This document shows positions 9,339 to 20,090 of a stretch of DNA of 64,000 nt, one piece after another. The position numbers and the translations under genes were made by a program. Every line of letters begins with the position of its first letter. Position 1 is the stretch's first letter. The DNA comes from Urechis unicinctus (lineage: Eukaryota > Annelida > Polychaeta > Xenopneusta > Urechidae). The stretch spans positions 32,725,756 to 32,789,755 of the forward strand of contig CM067355.1 of the NCBI GenBank assembly GCA_034190875.2. The letters are read 5' to 3'. The notes below the pieces were generated by a model. The model did no database searches, was not told the origin of the DNA, and saw only the letters and a program-made list of their open reading frames with translations.

Positions 9339-9471
9339 AGTGAGTGAGTGGGTGAGTATAGGGTTTAACGGCACACCAACAAACACATGTTATATGATGC
9401 CAAGAAGGTTTATAGATACGATTGACCTGATTAAGCCGCCGCGTTCTAGGGTAAATTAAATGGAGATGGAT
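9339..9471 (-). mobile_element. SINE-like element copy d, truncated
   Basis: Has a (GTGA)n tail, GGGTTTAACGGCACACC and GATTGACCTGATTAAGC, then stops after TTAAATGGAGATGG where the next copy's tail begins. Only the 3' third is present. Confidence 0.8.
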
Positions 9472-9662
9472 AAAGGTAATGGTAAATATAGGGTTAAACG
9501 GCGCACCGAAAACTCATTATTTATATATTGCCAAGAAAGGTTAATAGATCCGATTGACCTGATTAAGCAGCTGCCTTCTAGGATAAATGACAATGGAGAT
9601 GGAAAAAATAAAATGGAAACGCTTATCCTAGGGCAAGTCACCACCAGCCGATTGGCTGGAAG
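9472..9662 (-). mobile_element. SINE-like element copy e, truncated by copy f
   Basis: A degenerate GGTAA-type tail, then GGGTTAAACGGCGCACC and the body up to CCGATTGGCTGGAAG, where copy f is inserted. The block GGTTAATAGATCCGATTGAC is a close match to the LINE 5' UTR sequence near 8780-8800. Confidence 0.8.
9650..9662. repeat. Target-site duplication of copy f, left
   Basis: GATTGGCTGGAAG, 13 bp, repeated exactly at 10068-10080. Confidence 0.85.
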
Positions 9663-10067
9663 GGTGAGTGAGTGAGAATAGGGTTTAACGGCACACCAAC
9701 ACGTATGTGTTATATGGTGCCAAAAAAGGTTAATAGATAAGATTGACCTGATTAAGCAGCCGCCTTCTAGGATAAATGAAAATGGAGATGGAAAAGTTAA
9801 AAATGGAAACGATTATCCTAGGGCCAGTCACCACAAGCCGATTGACTGGACCAGGCCATTCCAGCCTCCCGTCCAGGCGAAATCCGGGCCAGAGTGGTAT
9901 GTTGCAGATATGGCCCTCAAAAGAGCCACTCCACTCAACCACCAGGATCCCATTGTCCACCGACACGAGTCGCAACCCACGGCCAACAGGTTGCCCCCTA
10001 TTAGTCGCCTCTTACGACATGCAGAAGGATACAGTGGACCTATTCTACCCCCGGACCCACAGGGGGA
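9663..10067 (-). mobile_element. SINE-like element copy f, complete reference copy
   Basis: A 405-bp element with exact 13-bp target-site duplications. Plus-strand order: (GTGA)n tail, AATAGGGTTTAACGGC, the ATGTGTTATATGGTGCC block shared with the LINE 3' end, GATTGACCTGATTAAGC, hairpin arms, CCGGGCCAGAGTGG, TTAGTCGCCTCTTACGAC, and CCCGGACCCACAGGGGGA. Its true 3' end is at the left, because the tail lies there. No ORF of its own. It best defines the family in this window: about 55 bp from the LINE 3' end and about 330 bp from the LINE 5' UTR. Confidence 0.9.
9767..9821 (-). other. Predicted 9-bp hairpin in SINE-like copy f
   Basis: Arms CTAGGATAA (9767-9775) and TTATCCTAG (9813-9821) are perfectly complementary, with a 37-base loop. 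It lies at the position equivalent to the LINE 5' UTR hairpin, whose arms differ in sequence. Confidence 0.55.
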
Positions 10068-10080
10068 GATTGGCTGGAAG
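10068..10080. repeat. Target-site duplication of copy f, right
   Basis: GATTGGCTGGAAG, identical to 9650-9662. Confidence 0.85.
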
Positions 10081-10141
10081 GTAAGGTAAGTATAGGGTTC
10101 AACGGCACACCAACATTCATGTGTTATATGGTGCCAAGAAA
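10081..10141 (-). mobile_element. SINE-like 3'-end fragment (copy g)
   Basis: Only the GTAAGGTAAG tail and the ~45-bp LINE-like 3' segment. It is followed at once by the same segment in copy h, giving a ~61-bp tandem duplication of the 3' end. This is either a very short 5'-truncated insertion or a replication duplication. Confidence 0.75.
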
Positions 10142-10461
10142 GGTAAGGTAAGTATAGGGTTCAACGGCACACCAACACATATGTGTTATATGGTGCCAAG
10201 AAAGGTTATAACATAAGATCGACCTGATTAAGCAGCCGCCTTTTAGGATAAATGGACAAAAGAGGGACATACAAGTGGATGATGATGAAAAAGATAAAAA
10301 TGCAAATAATATCCCAGGGCAAGTCTAGGCAAAATCCGGACCAGAGTAATATGCTGCAGACATGACCCTCACAGGGACCGATCTACTCAACCACCTGGAT
10401 CCCAATGTCAACCGACACAAGTCTCAACCCACAGCCAACAGGTTGCCCCCTATTAGTCGCC
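10142..10461 (-). mobile_element. SINE-like element copy h, internally deleted
   Basis: GGTAAGGTAAG tail and full 3' segment, with the body to CCCCCTATTAGTCGCC. Part of the middle is missing (GGGCAAGTCTAGGCAAAATC) and the outer 5' end is lost where satellite-like sequence begins. Confidence 0.8.
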
Positions 10462-13400
10462 ACATGTCACCACGGAAGTTGCTGCCAGACTTACACAACC
10501 AGTTCAAATCACAACGTAAGCAGCTGCAAGATATACTTCGAAGGCGCATGTCACACCTGAAGAATTGGAATTACGTCAACAGCACCTGCGCCACAGAAAT
10601 GCTAACAACAAATGTCATAGTGTAAACATCACCGTAATCAGTAAAATGAACAGAACATGGCACAACGTGAGCTCTTGGGTTACGTGAACAGCACAAGTCA
10701 CAACAGTAGCTGTCACAATCAAGCTACCAGCAAATGTCATACCGTAATCAGCTGAGTTAAATGAAAAGCACATTGCACAACATAAGCTCTTGGGTTACGC
10801 AACCAGCACATGTCACAACAGTAGCTGTCACAGTCAAGCTAACAGCACTTGTCACAACATAAACGGCTGTGGCACGTAAACAGCACATGTCGCAAAGCAA
10901 GCTACTGAGCTACGTAACCAGCACATTGCACAACGTAAGCTCTTGGGTTACGCAACCAGCACATGTCACAACAGTAGCTGTCACAGTCAAGCTAACAGCA
11001 CTTGTCACAACATAAACGGCTGTGACACGTAAACAGCACATGACGCAACGCTAGCTACTGAGCTACGTAAACAGCACATGTCACAACAGAAGCTGTCACA
11101 GTCAAGCTAACAGCAAAGGCCATAACATAGACAGCTGAGTTCAATACAAAGCACATGTAACAACGTAAGCTCATGGATTACGTATCAGCTCATCCCACAA
11201 CATAAACTGTTACAGTCAAGCTAACAGCAAATATCACAACGAAAGTAGCTGAGGCACGTAAACAGCACATGTCGCAATGCAAGCTACTGAGCTACGTAAA
11301 CAGCACATTGCACAACGTAAGCTCCTGGGTTACGCAACCAGCACATGTCACAACAGTAGCTGTCACAGTCAAGCTAACAGCACTTGTCACAACATTAACG
11401 GCTGTGGCACGTAAACAGCACATGTCGCAACGCTAGCTACTGAGCTACGTAAACAGCACATGTCACAACAGAAGCTGTCACAGTCAAGCTAACAGCAAAG
11501 GCCATAACATAGGCAGATGAGTTCAATACACAGCACATGTCACAACGTAAGCTCATGGATTACGTATCAGCTCATCTCACAACATAAACTGTCACAGTCA
11601 AGCTAACAGCAAATATCACAACGAAAGTAGCTGAGGCACGTAAACAGCACATGTCGCAACGCAAGCTACTGAGCTACGAAAACAGCACATTGCACAACGT
11701 AAGCTCTTGGGTTACGAAACCAGCACATGTCACAACAGTAGCTGTCACAATCAAGCTAACAGCACTTGTCACAACATAAACGGCTGTGGCACGTAAACAG
11801 CACATGTCGCAATGCAAGCCACTGAGCTACGAAAACAGCACATTGCACAACTTAAGCTCTTGGGTTACGAAACCAGCACATGTCACAACAGTAGCTGTCA
11901 CAGTCAAGCTAACAGCACTTGTCACAACATAAACGGCTGTGGCACGTAAAACAGCACATGTCGCAACGCAAGCTACTGAGCTACGTAACCAGCACATTGC
12001 ACAACGTAAGCTCTTGGGTTACGCAACCAGCACATCATAAAGGAACAACAGTAGCTGTCACAGTCAAGCTAACAGCACTTGTCACAACATAAACGGCTGT
12101 GACACGTAAACAGCACATGACGCAACGCTAGCTACTGAGCTACGTAAACAGCACATGTCACAACAGAAGCTGTCACAGTCAAGCTAACAGCAAAGGCCAT
12201 AACATAGGCAGCTGAGTTCAATACACAGCACATGTCACAACGTAAGCTCATGGATTACGTATCAGCTCATCTCACAACATAAACTGTCACAGTCAAGCTA
12301 ACAGCAAATATCACAACGAAAGTAGCTGAGGCACGTAAACAGCACATGTCGCAACGCAAGCTACTGAGCTACGAAAACAGCACATTGCACAACGTAAGCT
12401 CTTGGGTTACGAAACCAGCACATGTCGCAACAGTAGCTGTCACAATCAAGCTAACAGCACTTGTCACAACATAAACGGCTGTGGCACGTAAACAGCACAT
12501 GTCGCAATGCAAGCTACTGAGCTACGAAAACAGCACATTGCACAACTTAAGCTCTTGGGTTACGAAACCAGCACATGTCACAACAGTAGCTCTCACAGTC
12601 AAGCTAACAGCACTTGTCACAACATAAACGGCTGTGGCACGTAAACAGCACATGTCGCAACGCAAGCTACTGAGCTACGTAACCAGCACATTGCACAACG
12701 TAAGCTCTTGGGTTACGCAACCAGCACATGTCACAACAGTAGCTGTCACAGTCAAGCTAACAGCACTTGTCACAACATAAACGGCTGTGGCACGTAAACA
12801 GCACATGACGCAACGCTAGCTACTGAGCTACGTAAACAGCACATGTCACAACAGAAGCTGTCACAGTCAAGCTAACAGCAAAGGCCATAACATAGGCAGC
12901 TGAGTTCAATACAAAGCACATGTAACAACGTAAGCTCATGGATTACGTATCAGCTCATCCCACAACATAAACTGTCACAGTCAAGCTAACAGCAAATATC
13001 ACAACGAAAGTAGCTGAGGCACGTAAACAGCACATGTCGCAATGCAAGCTACTGAGCTACGTAAACAGCACATTGCACAACGTAAGCTCTTGGGTTACGA
13101 AACCAGCACATGTCACAACAGTAGCTGTCACAATCAAGCTAACAGCACTTGTCACAACATAAACGGCTGTGGCACGTAAACAGCACATGTCGCAACGCAA
13201 GCTACTGAGCTACGTAACCAGCACATCGCACAACGTAAGCTCTTGGGTTACGCAACCAGCACATGTCACAACAGTAGCTGTCACAGTCAAGCTAACAGCA
13301 CTTGTCACAACATAAACGGCTGTGGCACGTAAACAGCACATGACGCAACGCTAGCTACTGAGCTACGTAAACAGCGCATGTCACAACAGAAGCTGTCACA

Positions 13401-15540
13401 GTCAAGCTAACAGCAAAGGCCATAACATAGGCAGCTGAGTTCAATACAAAGCACATGTCACAACGTAAGCTCATGGATTACGTATCAGCTCATCTCACAA
13501 CATAAACTGTCACAGTCAAGCTAACAGCAAATATCACAACGAAAGTAGCTGAGGCACGTAAACAGCACATGTCGCAACGCAAGCTACTGAGCTACGAAAA
13601 CAGCACATTGCACAACGTAAGCTCTTGGGTTACGAACCAGCACATGTCACAACAGTAGCTGTCACAGTCAAGCTAACAGCACTTGTCACAACATAAACGG
13701 CTGTGGCACGTAAACAGCACATGTCGCAACGCAAGCTACTGAGCTACGAAAACAGCACATTGCACAACGTAAGCTCTTGGGTTACGAAACCAGCACATGT
13801 CACAACAGTAGCTGTCACAATCAAGCTAACAGCACTTGTCACAACATAAACGGATGTGGCACGTAAACAGCACATGTCGCAACACAAGCTACTGAGCTAC
13901 GTAAACAGCACATGTCACAACAGAAGCTGTCACAATCAAGCTAACAGCAAAGGCCTTAACATAGGCAGATGAGTTCAATACACAGCACATGTCACAACGT
14001 AAGCTCATGGATTACGTATCAGCTCATCTCACAACATAAACTGTCACAGTCAAGCTAACAGCAAATATCACAACGAAAGAAGCTGAGGCACGTAAACAGC
14101 ACATGTCGCAACGCAAGCTACTGAGCTACGAAAACAGCACATTGCACAACGTAAGCTCTTGGGTTACGAACCAGCACATGTCACAACAGTAGCTGTCACA
14201 ATCAAGCTAACAGCACTTGTCACAACATAAACGGCTGTGGCACGTAAACAGCACATGTCGCAATGCAAGCTACTGAGCTACGAAAACAGCACATTGCAGA
14301 ACTTAAGCTCTTGGGTTACGAAACCAGCACATGTCACAACAGTAGCTGTCACAGTCAAGCTAACAGCACTTGTCACAACATAAACGGCTGTGGCACGTAA
14401 ACAGCACATGTCGCAACGCAAGCTACTGAGCTACGTAAACAGCACATTGCACAACGTAAGCTCTTGGGTTACGAAACCAGCACATGTCACAACAGTAGCT
14501 GTCACAATCAAGCTAACAGCACTTGTCACAACATAAACGGCTGTGGCACGTAAACAGCACATGTCGCAACACAAGCTACTGAGCTACGTAAACAGCACAT
14601 TGCACAACGTAAGCTCTTGGGTTACGCAACCAACACATGTCACAACAGTAGCTGTCACAATCAAGCTAACAGCACTTGTCAAAACATAAACGGCTGTGGC
14701 ACGTAAACAGCACATGTCGCAACGCAAGCTACTGAGCTACGTAAACAGCACATTGCACAACGTAAGCTCTTGGGTTACGAAACCAGCACATGTCACAACA
14801 GTAGCTGTCACAATCAAGCTAACAGCACTTGTCACAACATAAACGGCTGTGGCACGTAAACAGCACATGTCGCAACGGAAGCTACTGAGTTACGTAAACA
14901 GCACATTGCACAACGTAAGCTCTTGGGTTACGCAACCAGCACATGTCACAACAGTAGCTGTCACAGTAAAGCTAACAGCACTTGTCAAAACATAAACGGC
15001 TTTGGCACGTAAACAGCACATGTCGCAACGCAAGCTACTGAGCTACGTAAACAGCACATTGCACAACGTAAGCTCTTGGGTTACGCAACCAACACATGTC
15101 ACAACAGTAGCTGTCACGGTAAAGCTAACAGCACTTGTCACAACATAAACGGCTGTGGCACGTAAACAGCACATGTCGCAACGCAAGCTACTGAGCTACG
15201 AAAACAGCACATTGCACAACGTAAGCTCTTGGGTTACGCAACCAACACATGTCACAACAGTAGCTGTCACAGTCAAGCTAACAACACTTGTCACAACATA
15301 AACGGCTGTGGCACGTAAACAGCACGTGTCACGCGCGAGCTCTTGGGTTACATAAACAGCATATGACACACAAGCAGCCGGCTTAGTCAAGCTAACAGAA
15401 AATAGAGTTCAATTAGCAGCAAAGCGTAAGCTCTTGAATATGTAAACAGCACATGTCACCTCGTAAGCTCGTGGTCTTCGTATACAGCACATGTCACAAC
15501 AGAAGCCGTCAGAGCTGTGAAGACAGCATATGTCAGAAGG
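10462..15540. repeat. 38-bp-based satellite array with 153/229-bp higher-order structure
   Basis: The basic unit is about 38 bp, for example starting ACAGCACATGTCACAACG and ending TACGTAA. Four units (38+38+39+38) make a 153-bp block. A further six-unit (229-bp) segment carrying AAGGCCATAACATAGGC and TATCAGCTCATCTCACAAC alternates with it. Measured from GCTCTTGGGTTACG (or its GCTCC variant) starting at 10786, spacings are 153, 382, 382, 153, 154, 389, 152, 153, 382, 153, 382, 152, 382, 152, then six intervals of 153. The first ~150 bp and last ~250 bp are degenerate. No plausible coding frame is present. Confidence 0.9.
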
Positions 15541-16337
15541 CACATATCACAACAGAAGGACGATGACAGAAATATTTGAACGGCACCAATCAAAATGGAA
15601 GTTTCCAGATATATATGAAGACATTAGCTGCAGAGTGAGGATCGCAGCACATGTCACAGCAGGGCCCCAAGAGGTACCGAAGTAAAACTGGGCAAGCGTC
15701 ACAACTAAAGTTATTTGTTTAAGGCGAAGCCACACAACAGACACAGCTACTTGGCAGGAGTCAAGCATCAAAGCAGATGATATACAGTGTTGTGTCGAAA
15801 TGTGGTTTCGCTATAGACACTGTATCATCCCTATTAATTGCATAAGACACAACGGACATTGCACCATTCCTGTACACAGAAATCATTACAGGTGACGCAA
15901 ACCATTTCTCTAAACACAGAGCCATACAACAAACACTACACCACATCTGCAACCAGCTGGCGTCACAAGACATTCTACCATTCCATTGAGCAGCAGATCA
16001 TACAGCGGATACCTCACCAGTACTGCATTCAAGAAACACAAAGCGACACGAAACCGTTCTAGATAACGGCAAGCATTACAGGAGACAAGATACTATTTCT
16101 GTACAAAGTAGCCGAAGCAATAGTTACTGCACCAATCCCATACAGAGCAGGCCATGCAACAAATCCCAATTCCATCAGCATTCTGCAAACAACCATTCCA
16201 CACAGTACCTACTACCAAAGATATATAAATGCCACCGATAATAGCATAATAGCGGAAGCTTGTAGAGACATGTTAACACCACATGTCACAACAAAAGTTG
16301 CTGCAAGACATACGCAACCACTACAAATCACAATTGA
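15541..16337. other. Unassigned sequence with a dispersed repeat
   Basis: Contains the first copy of a ~190-bp segment (15609-15796) duplicated at 17985-18182. The block CACCACATGTCACAACA near 16275 resembles the left edge of the 38-bp satellite at about 10462. The remaining sequence shows no recognisable gene. Confidence 0.55.
15609..15796. repeat. Dispersed ~190-bp repeat, copy 1
   Basis: Shares GACATTAGCTGCAGAGTGAG, GATCGCAGCACATGTCACA and GATATACAGTGTTGTGTC with 17985-18182, in the same order and orientation, with scattered differences. It carries only a short ATATATAT at its left edge. Confidence 0.85.
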
Positions 16338-16633
16338 GTGAGTTAGTGAGTATTGAACTCAACGGCACACCAAAACGTATGTATAATATGGCGCCGAGAT
16401 AGGTTAATTGATAAGTTTGACCTTATTAAGTAGCCGCCTTCTAGGATAAATGGGAAAAAGAGGGACATGGATGATGATGAAAAAGATCAAAATGTAAATA
16501 GTATCCTAGGGCAAGTCATCACCAGCCGATTGACTGGACCAGGCAATTCCAGCCTCTCGTCTAGATGAAATCCGAGTCAAAGTGGTATGTTGCAGATAAA
16601 CCCTTGTAAGGACCTCTCCACTCAATCACCAGA
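16338..16633 (-). mobile_element. SINE-like element copy i, truncated
   Basis: GTGAGTTAGTGAG tail, a diverged 3' segment (TGAACTCAACGGCACACC), and the body as far as CTCAATCACCAG, where copy j's GGTAA tail begins. It is the most diverged copy in this cluster. Confidence 0.8.
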
Positions 16634-16852
16634 TAAGGTAAGGTAAGTATAGTGTTTAACGATACACCAACACTCATGTGTTATATGGTGCAAAGAAGGG
16701 TTATAAGAAAACATTGACCTGATTAAGCAGCCGTCTTCTAGGATAAATGAAAATGGAGATGGAAAAGATCAAAATGGAAACGATTATCTTAAAGCAAGTC
16801 ACCACCAGCCGAGAGACTGAACCAGGCCACTCCACCCTCTCGTCTAGGTGGA
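16634..16852 (-). mobile_element. SINE-like element copy j, split by copies k and l
   Basis: AAGGTAAGGTAAG tail and body to CTCTCGTCTAGGTGG. Its continuation (GTGTTGCAGATGAGGCCCTC) lies after copy k at about 16975-17010, and a further piece (CTCCACTCGACCACCCGG) lies after copy l at 17367-17420. This is three-level nesting. Confidence 0.75.
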
Positions 16853-16974
16853 TGTGAGTGAGTGAGTGAGAATAGGGTTTAACAGCACACCAACAGGTTG
16901 CCCCCTATTAGTCGCCTCTTACGACATGCAGGAGGATACAGTGGACCTATTCTACCCCCGGACCCACAGGGGGA
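16853..16974 (-). mobile_element. SINE-like element copy k, internally deleted
   Basis: A (GTGA)n tail and GGGTTTAACAGCACACCAAC are joined straight to AGGTTGCCCCCTATTAG and on to CCCACAGGGGG. The middle ~270 bp is absent. The join is at CACCAACA/CCAACAGG, a short shared string, so a microhomology-mediated deletion is plausible. Confidence 0.8.
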
Positions 16975-17010
16975 AGGGGCCGAAGAGGTGTGTTGCAGAT
17001 GAGGCCCTCA

Positions 17011-17366
17011 AGGTAAGGTAAGGTAAGTATAGTGTTTAACGGCACACAAAACACATGTGTTATATGATTAAGCAGCCGCCTTCTAGGATAAATGAAAATG
17101 GATACGGAAAAGATAAAAATGGAAACGATCATCCTATGGCAAGTCACCACTAGCCGGTCGACTGGCTCTTGTCTATGCAAACTCCGGGCCAGAGTAGTGT
17201 GATGCAGATATGGCCCTCAAAAGGACTACTCCACCTGGATCCCATTGTCCATCGACACAAGTCACAACCCAGGGCCAACAGCTTGCCCCCTATAAGTCGC
17301 CTCATACGACATGCAGGAAGATACAGTGGGCCTATTCTACCCCCGAACCCACAGGGGGAGATAAGG
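17011..17366 (-). mobile_element. SINE-like element copy l
   Basis: A GGTAA-repeat tail through to CCCACAGGGGGA. Part of the 3' segment is deleted (TTATATGATTAAGCAGCC). Flanks GATGAGGCCCTCAA (left) and GATAAGGCCCTTAA (right) look like a mutated 14-bp target-site duplication inside copy j. Confidence 0.8.
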
Positions 17367-17423
17367 CCCTTAAAAGGACCGCTCCACTCGACCACCCGGA
17401 TCCCATGGTCCATCGACGAACCG

Positions 17424-17560
17424 TAAGGTAAGGTAAGTATAGGGTTTAACGGCACATCAACACTCATGTGTTATATGGTGCCAAGAAAGGTTATAGATGT
17501 GATTGACCTGATTAAGCAGCCGCCTTCTAGGGTAAATGAAAATGGAGCTTCTCGTTTAGA
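17424..17560 (-). mobile_element. SINE-like element copy m, 3' end only
   Basis: GTAAGGTAAGGTAAG tail, the full LINE-like 3' segment and the start of the body to AAATGAAAATGGAG, then a sudden change to satellite-like sequence. Confidence 0.8.
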
Positions 17561-17671
17561 TGTAAGTCTATGTAAAGAGCACATGCCGCAAAAGAAGCTG
17601 TCACAGTCAAGCTAACAGCATATGTCACCTCGTAATCAACTGAGTTCAATAAACAGCACGTGTCACGTATG
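17561..17671. repeat. Isolated 38-bp-satellite fragment
   Basis: GCTGTCACAGTCAAGCTAAC, ACAGCATATGTCAC and AAACAGCACGTGTCACG match units of the 10.5-15.5 kb array. It is a small detached block of about two to three units. Confidence 0.75.
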
Positions 17672-18182
<511 letters not shown>

Positions 18183-18189
18183 AATATTT

Positions 18190-18465
18190 ACACTCATGTT
18201 TTATATAGTGCCAAGAAAGGTTAATATATAACATTGGCTTGATTAAGCAGCCGCCTTCAAGGATAAATAAAAAATGGAGATGTAAAAGATCAAAATGGAA
18301 ACGATTATCGTAGGGCAAGACACCACAGGCCGATCAACTGAACCAGGCCATCCCACGTCTAGGTGAAATCTGGCCAAAGATGTGTGCTGCAGATATGGCC
18401 TTCAAAAGGACCGATCCACTCAACCTATTCTACCCCCGGACCCATAGGGTGGGAGGGGGGGGGGT
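18190..18465 (-). mobile_element. SINE-like element copy n, internally deleted
   Basis: Starts at ACACTCATGTTTTATATAG, with no tail. It runs to CCACTCAACCTATTCTACCC, where about 100 bp between the CTCAACCACC and GGGCCTATTC blocks has been lost. It ends CCCATAGGGTGGGAGGGGGG, a G-rich expansion at the same 5' position as the LINE's G17. Confidence 0.8.
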
Positions 18466-18654
18466 ACAAAAACTATCCAGTACCATTCCTCACAGTTGCG
18501 TCTGGCCAAGATATATAAATGACACCAATCAAAACCGAAGTTTGCAGAGATGCATACAACACAGCGTTTGCAAATGCCTGAGATATGTGGAAGCTTTGGA
18601 ATTGCGTTAACAGGGACCTATCGCAACAGAATCTGTCTCAGTCTTAATGTCATA
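18466..18654. other. Unassigned sequence
   Basis: AGATATATAAATG followed by a CACC-containing block resembles 16221-16260, so a diffuse dispersed repeat is possible. No gene is visible. Confidence 0.4.
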
Positions 18655-18885
18655 ACGAAAGCAGCTGTCAACGTTATCTTCCAGCAACACAACAGCCCTC
18701 TTGGATCGCAGTCTCTTGAGACACCTGCACTCAGTCTCGCTTCCAAGCGATACTGCTTCCTTCTTGGCTCGCATCATTTTGGACACTTAGTGTAAGCCTC
18801 GTCTCCCTACTTTAGAACATCCCTCTCGGCTCGTGCTAGCTCGGAAGACTTGTTGTCAGCCTCGTCACCTGGCGATTGTATATTG
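18655..18885. repeat. Diverged 63-bp-family units
   Basis: Strings such as TCTTCCAGCAACACAACAGC, CCCTCTTGGATCGCAGTC, CCAAGCGATACTGC and CTTGTTGTCAGCCTCGTC follow the layout of the 63-bp family at 22.3-24.0 kb. Units are highly diverged and irregular in length. Confidence 0.7.
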
Positions 18886-19857
18886 TTACATAATTGATGT
18901 GATATTGATCTTGATCCGATGCAAATATAACTAAATATACTGAATGTGAACAAAAAAACATCCCAAACACCACCTACCAGATCTCACATATCATCGATGA
19001 AGCTCTGTCTGCCAACGACACCGCTTCCCTCATGCGTCGCGGTCGTTTGGAGCATTAGATGTCAGACTTCCATGCCTCACATATCCCAGATGAAGCTCCA
19101 TGAAAATAGTATATGAAGTGGTTGGGATCCGCACATATAAATGTTCATATTTGCAAACTCAGGTACTTACTGGCGTCACGTGGAGGCTGTCGTCAGTTTC
19201 TGCATCTGACATGTTTTGAAACATGTCACACAACAACTGTTATTCCACTGCATCTTCTCATTTGTTGATAAATGTTGATGATGCTCAGGCAGCACATTAA
19301 TCAATTTCACTCCTATTATATTTTGGAATGTATCAACATACCAAACGGTGACGAAAGACATTCATCTCGTAAAATACCAATTTCATATATAGGTTGCTGC
19401 ACACATCAGGTTCTTTTATCACCATGTCGCCTTTCCCGTGTGATCCCTAGTCATTCCCCTGGGCGCCGAGCCAGTGGTCGGGTTACAAGTCTGATGACGA
19501 TCAGGGATGTCATTCACTTCACATTTTCTCCTTCAGTCACTATATTACACGAATAAATAAAGAAAATGGTATAATAGTAATATAAGCAAGCTAATGTATA
19601 ATGTAAAGATCGAGTCACATCACCACGAAGCCGATGACGAACAGCAGAACATCCCAGAGTGAGATGAGAATCCCATCTCTTATCAAATAAGTCTCTCGCG
19701 TTGTTTTCAGTAGCCTCATTGAAGCATGGGGTTTCACACAACATTGATAACATTGTTGGTTTACGTTAGAGATGTTCAAGAAAGTGTGCAAACACTGTTC
19801 AGAAATGCAATTTGAAGATCTTTAAAATCATAACAGATGACGTCCACAACATCGAGA
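18886..19857. other. Spacer-like and unassigned sequence
   Basis: 18886-19020 is a diverged version of the spacer that punctuates the 63-bp family (TGATCTTGATCCGATGCAAA; CTACCAGATCTCACATATC). The rest has only short chance ORFs and no recognisable motif. Confidence 0.5.
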
Positions 19858-20090
19858 CTGCATTCCTTCTAGTTTCCGGTCGTTTGTGACATTTACCGAC
19901 TACCTATTTTACCAGCAATGGATCTCTTCCGTAGCAGTCGTTTGGGAGACTTTCTACCATCCTCGTTGTCCGGCAATACTACAACTCTCTAGGGTCTGGT
20001 TGTATTGACCACTTGGCATCAGCCCCGTCTACAATACTTCATTCTCTTTGGGTCGCAGTCGTTTGGAAGAAGTGCAATCATCTACGGCAT
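19858..20090. repeat. Diverged 63-bp-family units
   Basis: CAGTCGTTTGGGAGAC, CATCCTCGTTGTCCGGCAAT and CTTTGGGTCGCAGTCGTTTG are recognisable as old members of the 63-bp family. About three to four units. Confidence 0.65.

Noticed and set aside
8784-10084. Recurring ORFs with VDNGIQVVEWSGSFEGHIC-like text
   Set aside because: Translations of the non-coding short-element body and LINE 5' UTR. They recur because the element recurs, and they are broken differently in each copy.
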